Made by a program: the position numbers and the translations under genes | Part shown: positions 35,700-39,338 of the stretch, in pieces | Numbering within the stretch: position 1 is the stretch's first letter | Layout of the letters: each line of letters begins with the position of its first letter | Assembly: GCA_022565395.1 (NCBI GenBank) | Contig: JAIUMV010000030.1 | Coordinates: forward strand, 1 to 39,338 | Direction: 5' to 3' | Length of the DNA stretch: 39,338 nucleotides | From: Marinobacter sp. | GTDB taxonomy: Bacteria; Pseudomonadota; Gammaproteobacteria; Pseudomonadales; Oleiphilaceae | Notes under the pieces: model-generated | What the model was told of the DNA's origin: nothing | The model's input: the letters and a program-made list of their open reading frames with translations, nothing else | Database searches by the model: none

Positions 35700-36340
35700 C
35701 TATGATCGCCAGTGTACTGCATCTGGATCGCCGCGCGGTGAAGGCATTGCGGATTACAGACGCATACTCACTTCACAGAGTGGTCTACAGCCTCTATGAA
35801 GATGTGCGCGATGAAGCGAAGAAGCAGGCCAGCACAGCCAGCGGCATTCTTTATGCTGATCAGGGAGGCGATATCCGTGGCCGTAAGATTCTGATGCTGG
35901 CCAATCGGGAGCCGAAGGATGCCGTGGATGGCCAGCATGGTGAAGTCCACAGCAAGCCGATTCCCGAAAATTTTCTAGAGCACAACCAATACCGCTTCAA
36001 AGTCATCGTCAATCCAACCCGCCGCGATAGCGCCAGTCGTAAACTGCAGGCTGTGCGTGGTCGAGAAGCTGTGGCCCGATGGTTTGCCGAACGTGCTCGG
36101 AACAGCTGGGGTTTCGAAGTCGCACAACAGGCTTTGCAGGTAGACAAAATCGATGTGTTGCAGTTCAAGGACAAGCAACAACGGCGGGTCACTATTGGCC
36201 AGGCCCACGTTCAGGGGTTGTTACGCATCACTGATAAGGAAGCGTTTGCCAATAGCTTTACACAAGGTGTCGGTCGCGCTCGCGCCTTTGGTTGTGGCTT
36301 ATTGCAAATCGTTCCCGTTATTGAAAACCCGTTTGACTAA
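35696..36340 (+). CDS. casE: crRNA-processing endonuclease Cas6e (Cse3/CasE)
   Basis: The 214-residue RNase cuts the CRISPR transcript at the base of the repeat hairpin. The active-site segment is DAYSLHRVVYSL, with Tyr24 and His27 matching the catalytic tyrosine-histidine pair of Cas6e; the C-terminal glycine-rich loop is GVGRARAFGCGLLQI. I chose the ATG at 35696, which overlaps the cse2 stop and has AGGAGGGGG upstream, over the one at 35702. In E. coli casE follows cas5; here it lies before cas7, the most unusual point of this operon. Confidence 0.95.
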   Translation: MTMIASVLHLDRRAVKALRITDAYSLHRVVYSLYEDVRDEAKKQASTASGILYADQGGDIRGRKILMLANREPKDAVDGQHGEVHSKPIPENFLEHNQYRFKVIVNPTRRDSASRKLQAVRGREAVARWFAERARNSWGFEVAQQALQVDKIDVLQFKDKQQRRVTIGQAHVQGLLRITDKEAFANSFTQGVGRARAFGCGLLQIVPVIENPFD

Positions 36341-36372
36341 CTCCCTTTTGATGGAAGACAAGGATAATCGAC

Positions 36373-37401
36373 ATGAAGAATGCTTACACCAATACCCGTA
36401 TTGAATACCACATCCTGCAATCATTCCCGGTTACCTGCCTTAACAGAGATGATGTGGGCGCGCCTAAGTCAGCCATTGTTGGCGGTGTGCCTCGTGCCCG
36501 TGTCAGCTCCCAGTGCTGGAAGCGCCAAGTGCGTCTTGCCATGCAGGAGTTTGGTATCAAGCTAGGTATACGGACGAAAAAAGCGCAGGAGATTTTCGTT
36601 AAAGCATGCTTGGAAGCGGGGGCGTCTGAGGCGCAAGCGGTAGCCTGTGGAGCCAAAATGGCTACTCAGTTAACCGATGATACGTTGTTATTCATTAGTG
36701 AGACGGAAGCGGCGGCATTTGCAGCCTATGCTGCGGAATTAGCATTCGATGATAGCAAAATCAAAGACAAGGACCTGGCTAAGGTTGCCAAGAAAGCGCT
36801 TAATCCTGCGGAAGATGCATTGGATATCGCGCTTTTTGGACGAATGGTCGCGAAAGCCGCCGAAATGAATGTGGAAGCCGCAGCCTCGTTTTCACATGCC
36901 ATATCCACGCATAAGGTCAGCAATGAAGTGGAGTTTTTCACGGCCTTGGATGACCGGCAGGATGAGCCGGGTTCGGCTCACATGGGTAGCCTGGAGTTCA
37001 ACTCTGCGACGTATTATCGCTATATCAGTCTGGATCTCGGCCAACTGGCCCAAACCATGGGTGAGGATGATCTCAAAAAGGCAGTAGAAGCTTTTACCAA
37101 GGCGTTGTTTGTTGCCGTTCCCAGTGCCCGTCAAACCACACAGTCCGGTGCGAGCCCCTGGGAGTTTGCCCGCGTCATGGTGCGCAAGGGTCAACGCCTT
37201 CAGGTTCCCTTTGAAACAGCCATTAAGGCCCGTGAGGGCGGCTACCTGAAGCCCAGTATTGATGAGCTAAAAGAATATCTCGATAAAAAAGAGAAGCTGG
37301 CCGGTTCTTTATTTGGTAAGCAGGCTTCCTATGACTGGGGCGAAAACGAAGATTTCAGCATTGACGCATTGGTGGAGTCACTGCAAAGCCATGTGGCATG
37401 A
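36373..37401 (+). CDS. casC: Cascade backbone subunit Cas7e (Cse4/CasC)
   Basis: The 342-residue protein forms the six-copy crRNA-binding backbone of Cascade. It has the family start IEYHILQSFPVTCLNRDDVGAPK, the IVGGVPRARVSSQCWKRQVR segment (RVSSQ motif, residues about 41-55), ALFGRMVAK, and the C-terminal RVMVRKGQRLQVPFETA. AAGGA precedes its ATG. A 32-base gap separates it from cas6e, the longest gap in the operon, which may mark where gene order was changed. cas5e follows after eight bases. Confidence 0.96.
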   Translation: MKNAYTNTRIEYHILQSFPVTCLNRDDVGAPKSAIVGGVPRARVSSQCWKRQVRLAMQEFGIKLGIRTKKAQEIFVKACLEAGASEAQAVACGAKMATQLTDDTLLFISETEAAAFAAYAAELAFDDSKIKDKDLAKVAKKALNPAEDALDIALFGRMVAKAAEMNVEAAASFSHAISTHKVSNEVEFFTALDDRQDEPGSAHMGSLEFNSATYYRYISLDLGQLAQTMGEDDLKKAVEAFTKALFVAVPSARQTTQSGASPWEFARVMVRKGQRLQVPFETAIKAREGGYLKPSIDELKEYLDKKEKLAGSLFGKQASYDWGENEDFSIDALVESLQSHVA

Positions 37402-37409
37402 GGTGACTT

Positions 37410-38120
37410 ATGAGTGATTCCTATTTACTGCTATGGCTGGAGGCCCCGCTGCAGTCCTGGGGGCATGATTCCAAGTTCGGGCGTCGGGATAGCCTGGACT
37501 TTCCGACCAAATCAGGCGTAATGGGTTTGCTCTGCTGCGCCTTGGGCGCTGGTGGAAAGCAGGTCGAGTTGCTTGCGAGATGGGCTGACCGCGACATGCA
37601 GGTGCAGGCGTTTGTCCTTCAGGATCGCCAGGGCAAACCCTTGCCTCGCCAACCTTTGATGCGGGATTTCCATATGGTGGGCAGTGGCTATAACGATAAA
37701 GACCCGTGGGAGACACTTCTGATTCCAAAGACTAGCGAAGGAAAGAAGGCAGTAGGCGGTGGCACTAAAATGACTTACCGCTACTACCTGCAAGACATGA
37801 CCTTTGCTGTTGCCTTGCAGGGTCCCTTGGCGGAATTGGTCGAGCTGGAGGCCGCCCTGCATAATCCAGTGTGGGATCTGTATCTGGGGCGTAAGAACTG
37901 TGTGCCGACAGAGTTTATAACTCAGGGTATTTACGCGGATGCGGAACAGGCAATGGAGCGCTCCGTGCAGCTGGCGGAATCCAAGCGACGCCTGCCGGTA
38001 TTCAAGGTACTGCAGGGTGAGCATGAAGGCGAAGTGCTCACCCTCAACGATGTGCCGCTGCAATTTGGCGAGCACAAGTTGTACCGGGATCGCCGTGTTA
38101 CTGTAATACCGGTGACCTGA
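37410..38120 (+). CDS. casD: Cascade subunit Cas5e (CasD)
   Basis: The 236-residue RAMP protein caps the 5' end of the crRNA and links Cas8e to the Cas7 backbone. Family signatures are LLLWLEAPLQSWGHDSKFGRR at the start and DFPTKSGVMGLLCCALG, plus the glycine-rich YYLQDMTFAVAL and VWDLYLGRKNCVP. Length is close to E. coli CasD (224). AGGTGA precedes its ATG. cas1 starts two bases after its stop. Confidence 0.95.
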   Translation: MSDSYLLLWLEAPLQSWGHDSKFGRRDSLDFPTKSGVMGLLCCALGAGGKQVELLARWADRDMQVQAFVLQDRQGKPLPRQPLMRDFHMVGSGYNDKDPWETLLIPKTSEGKKAVGGGTKMTYRYYLQDMTFAVALQGPLAELVELEAALHNPVWDLYLGRKNCVPTEFITQGIYADAEQAMERSVQLAESKRRLPVFKVLQGEHEGEVLTLNDVPLQFGEHKLYRDRRVTVIPVT

Positions 38121-38122
38121 CC

Positions 38123-38998
38123 ATGGCTGCCGGGCAACGCTTGTTCGTCAAAGTCACCCGCGAATCCTTGCCTCAGGTGAAGGACAAGTATCCGTTCCTT
38201 TACCTGGAGCGGGGCAGGCTGGAGATTGATGACAGCAGTATCAAATGGATCGATTCTGAGAACAATGTGGTGCCCCTGCCGGTAGCAACGCTCAATGCCT
38301 TGCTTTTGGGTCCGGGGACAAGCATTACCCATGATGCAGTGAAAACTGCGACGGCAGCGAACTGTTCTGTCTGCTGGGTAGGTGAGGATAGTTTGCTCTT
38401 TTATGCCGCGGGCTTTCTCCCCACTGCCGACACGAGAAACTTAAAGCGTCAGATTGAGCTTTCAGCTGATCCGGAAAAGTCGGTAGCGGTTGCTCGGCGC
38501 ATGTTTGCCCGGAGGTTCCCAGACGCAGACCTTAAGGACAAAAGTCTGCAGGAAATGATGGGCATGGAGGGGCATCGCGTTCGTAGCCTTTACCAGGCGA
38601 AAGCAGAGCAGTATCAAGTCGGTTGGAAGGGACGCAAGTTTGTGCCTGGAAAATTTGAAACCAGTGATCTAACCAACCAAGTGTTGACTGCCTGCAATGC
38701 AGCACTATACGGAATTCTGTGCTCTGCCGTTCACAGCATGGGCTACTCGCCTCACGTTGGCTTTATACACTCTGGCAGCCCGCTGCCCTTTGTATACGAC
38801 TTGGCGGACTTGTATAAGGAGTATCTGTGTATTGACCTTGCCTTCTTGCTGACACGGGATATGGCAGGGCGGTACAACAAGCACAAGGTGTCGGACGCCT
38901 TTCGTGAACGTGTCGTTGATATGGACTTGCTTGCCAAGTTAGGTGACGACATCAACGAAATGCTGGGGGTGGCTCGTGCTCGTGGTCGTCGCAAATGA
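38123..38998 (+). CDS. cas1: CRISPR integrase Cas1 (type I-E)
   Basis: The 291-residue metal-dependent integrase inserts new spacers together with Cas2. Catalytic residues are visible: Glu in MEGHRVRSLY, His in PHVGFIHSG, and Asp in VYDLADLYK, matching E. coli E141, H208 and D221. The N-terminal beta domain and basic C-terminal tail (VARARGRRK) are present. The cas2 start lies inside its last codons, coupling the two. Confidence 0.96.
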   Translation: MAAGQRLFVKVTRESLPQVKDKYPFLYLERGRLEIDDSSIKWIDSENNVVPLPVATLNALLLGPGTSITHDAVKTATAANCSVCWVGEDSLLFYAAGFLPTADTRNLKRQIELSADPEKSVAVARRMFARRFPDADLKDKSLQEMMGMEGHRVRSLYQAKAEQYQVGWKGRKFVPGKFETSDLTNQVLTACNAALYGILCSAVHSMGYSPHVGFIHSGSPLPFVYDLADLYKEYLCIDLAFLLTRDMAGRYNKHKVSDAFRERVVDMDLLAKLGDDINEMLGVARARGRRK

Positions 38999-39263
38999 CT
39001 TGCCCCCTGCTGTGCGGGGGAGGATGAAGCTCTGGTTCGTAGAGCCGCGTGCTAATGTTTTTGTTTCAGGTATCAAAGATTCCGTCGCTAAAACGGTAAT
39101 TGATTACCTCTACAAGCACTGCCCGCCAGAGTCAGGTATCGTTATTTTTCGCTCCTTGCCCGGGCCACCGGGTTATGAGATTCGTACTATCGGCCCTACC
39201 CGAAAAGCACATATCGAAATCAGCGGATTGCAGCTGGTGATCGAAACCCTAAAAACGCTCTGA
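38976..39263 (+). CDS. cas2: CRISPR-associated Cas2 (type I-E)
   Basis: The 95-residue protein forms the dimer that holds Cas1 and the prespacer. I chose the GTG at 38976, preceded by the purine run GGGGGTGG at 38965-38972, because it gives (V)LVVVANDLPPAVRGRMKLWF, which lines up with the E. coli start MLVVVTENVPP. An ATG at 38943 in the same frame would add an unconserved stretch. It overlaps cas1 by 23 bases. The tail (GLQLVIETLKTL) matches the type I-E C-terminus. Confidence 0.93.
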   Translation: MLVVVANDLPPAVRGRMKLWFVEPRANVFVSGIKDSVAKTVIDYLYKHCPPESGIVIFRSLPGPPGYEIRTIGPTRKAHIEISGLQLVIETLKTL

Positions 39264-39310
39264 ATCAAATATATTGTGTTTTGCGCGCTGCTCATTAACA
39301 ATTTGTTGGT
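39264..39310 (+). promoter_or_regulatory. CRISPR leader (short, A/T-rich)
   Basis: Only 47 bases separate the cas2 stop from the first repeat. The stretch is A/T-rich, and with the last base of cas2 it holds AATCAAATATATTG (from 39263), one base off the usual spacing of an IHF site (WATCAANNNNTTR). IHF bends the leader for type I-E spacer integration. TTAACAATTTGTTG just before the repeat may be part of the array promoter or leader anchor. Roles are inferred. Confidence 0.55.
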
Positions 39311-39338
39311 GTCTTCCCCACGCACGTGGGGGTGTTTC
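39311..39338 (+). CRISPR. First type I-E CRISPR repeat; array continues beyond window
   Basis: The 28-base repeat begins GTCTTCCCCACGCACG and ends GTGTTTC. CCCCACG (39316-39322) and CGTGGGG (39325-39331) form a seven-bp stem with a CA loop, the Cas6e substrate type of class I-E repeats. Length and hairpin match type I-E repeats. It ends exactly at the window edge, so only one copy is visible; its place after cas2 and a leader supports the call. Confidence 0.9.

Noticed and set aside
38943-38975. ATG start for cas2 at 38943
   Set aside because: It would add eleven residues not seen in the family; the GTG at 38976 has a strong ribosome site and fits the alignment.

Overview
The window looks like part of a gammaproteobacterial chromosome with fairly high GC, most like the Pseudomonas/Marinobacter side of the class. 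The evidence is the housekeeping order TPR lipoprotein-lolB-ispE-tRNA-Gln-prs-rplY-pth-ychF, divergent from hemA-prfA-prmC-moeB, and the style of the proteins. No species can be named from sequence alone.

Layout. (1) Positions 1-1976 are an accessory edge: the left end of an IS3-type insertion sequence running off the window, a tail fragment of a second (IS1182-like) transposase, a ccdAB toxin-antitoxin operon with a palindromic operator, an attC-like integron recombination site, and an orphan membrane protein. (2) 1977-7456 holds an alpha/beta hydrolase, a flavoprotein-SelD fusion overlapping mnmH (selenium activation and tRNA 2-selenouridine synthesis), and an MBL-fold hydrolase. (3) 7457-20468 is core housekeeping: ychF, pth, rplY, prs, tRNA-Gln(UUG), ispE, lolB and the TPR lipoprotein on the minus strand; hemA, prfA, prmC and moeB on the plus strand; then a photolyase. 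A large inverted repeat fills the gap between moeB and the photolyase gene. (4) 20626-27660 is a cluster around RimK: DUF432-like protein, MscS channel, RimB-like aspartic protease, RimK ligase, an AstE/AspA-like deacylase, a one-TM protein of unknown function and a zinc-ribbon rhomboid protease, with one inverted periplasmic binding protein inside it. (5) 27657-29847 is a LysE exporter and a divergent MocR regulator sharing a repeat-rich promoter region. (6) 29964-39338 is a WYL-domain regulator followed by a complete type I-E CRISPR-Cas operon (cas3, cas8e, cse2, cas6e, cas7e, cas5e, cas1, cas2), a 47-bp leader and the first CRISPR repeat, which ends exactly at the window edge. cas6e lies before cas7e instead of after cas5e as in E. 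coli.

How the genes work together. The fused SelD would make selenophosphate, which MnmH puts onto tRNA wobble uridines. hemA, prfA and prmC couple haem synthesis to release factor 1 and its methylation. RimK, RimB and possibly the deacylase could form an add/remove pair for glutamate tails, here physically tied to a mechanosensitive channel. The cas operon is complete for crRNA processing (Cas6e), Cascade assembly, target degradation (Cas3) and spacer acquisition (Cas1-Cas2); the WYL protein next door is its most obvious candidate regulator, though this is inference. The cas operon and the first 2 kb look visibly less GC-rich than the housekeeping core, which suits horizontal acquisition.
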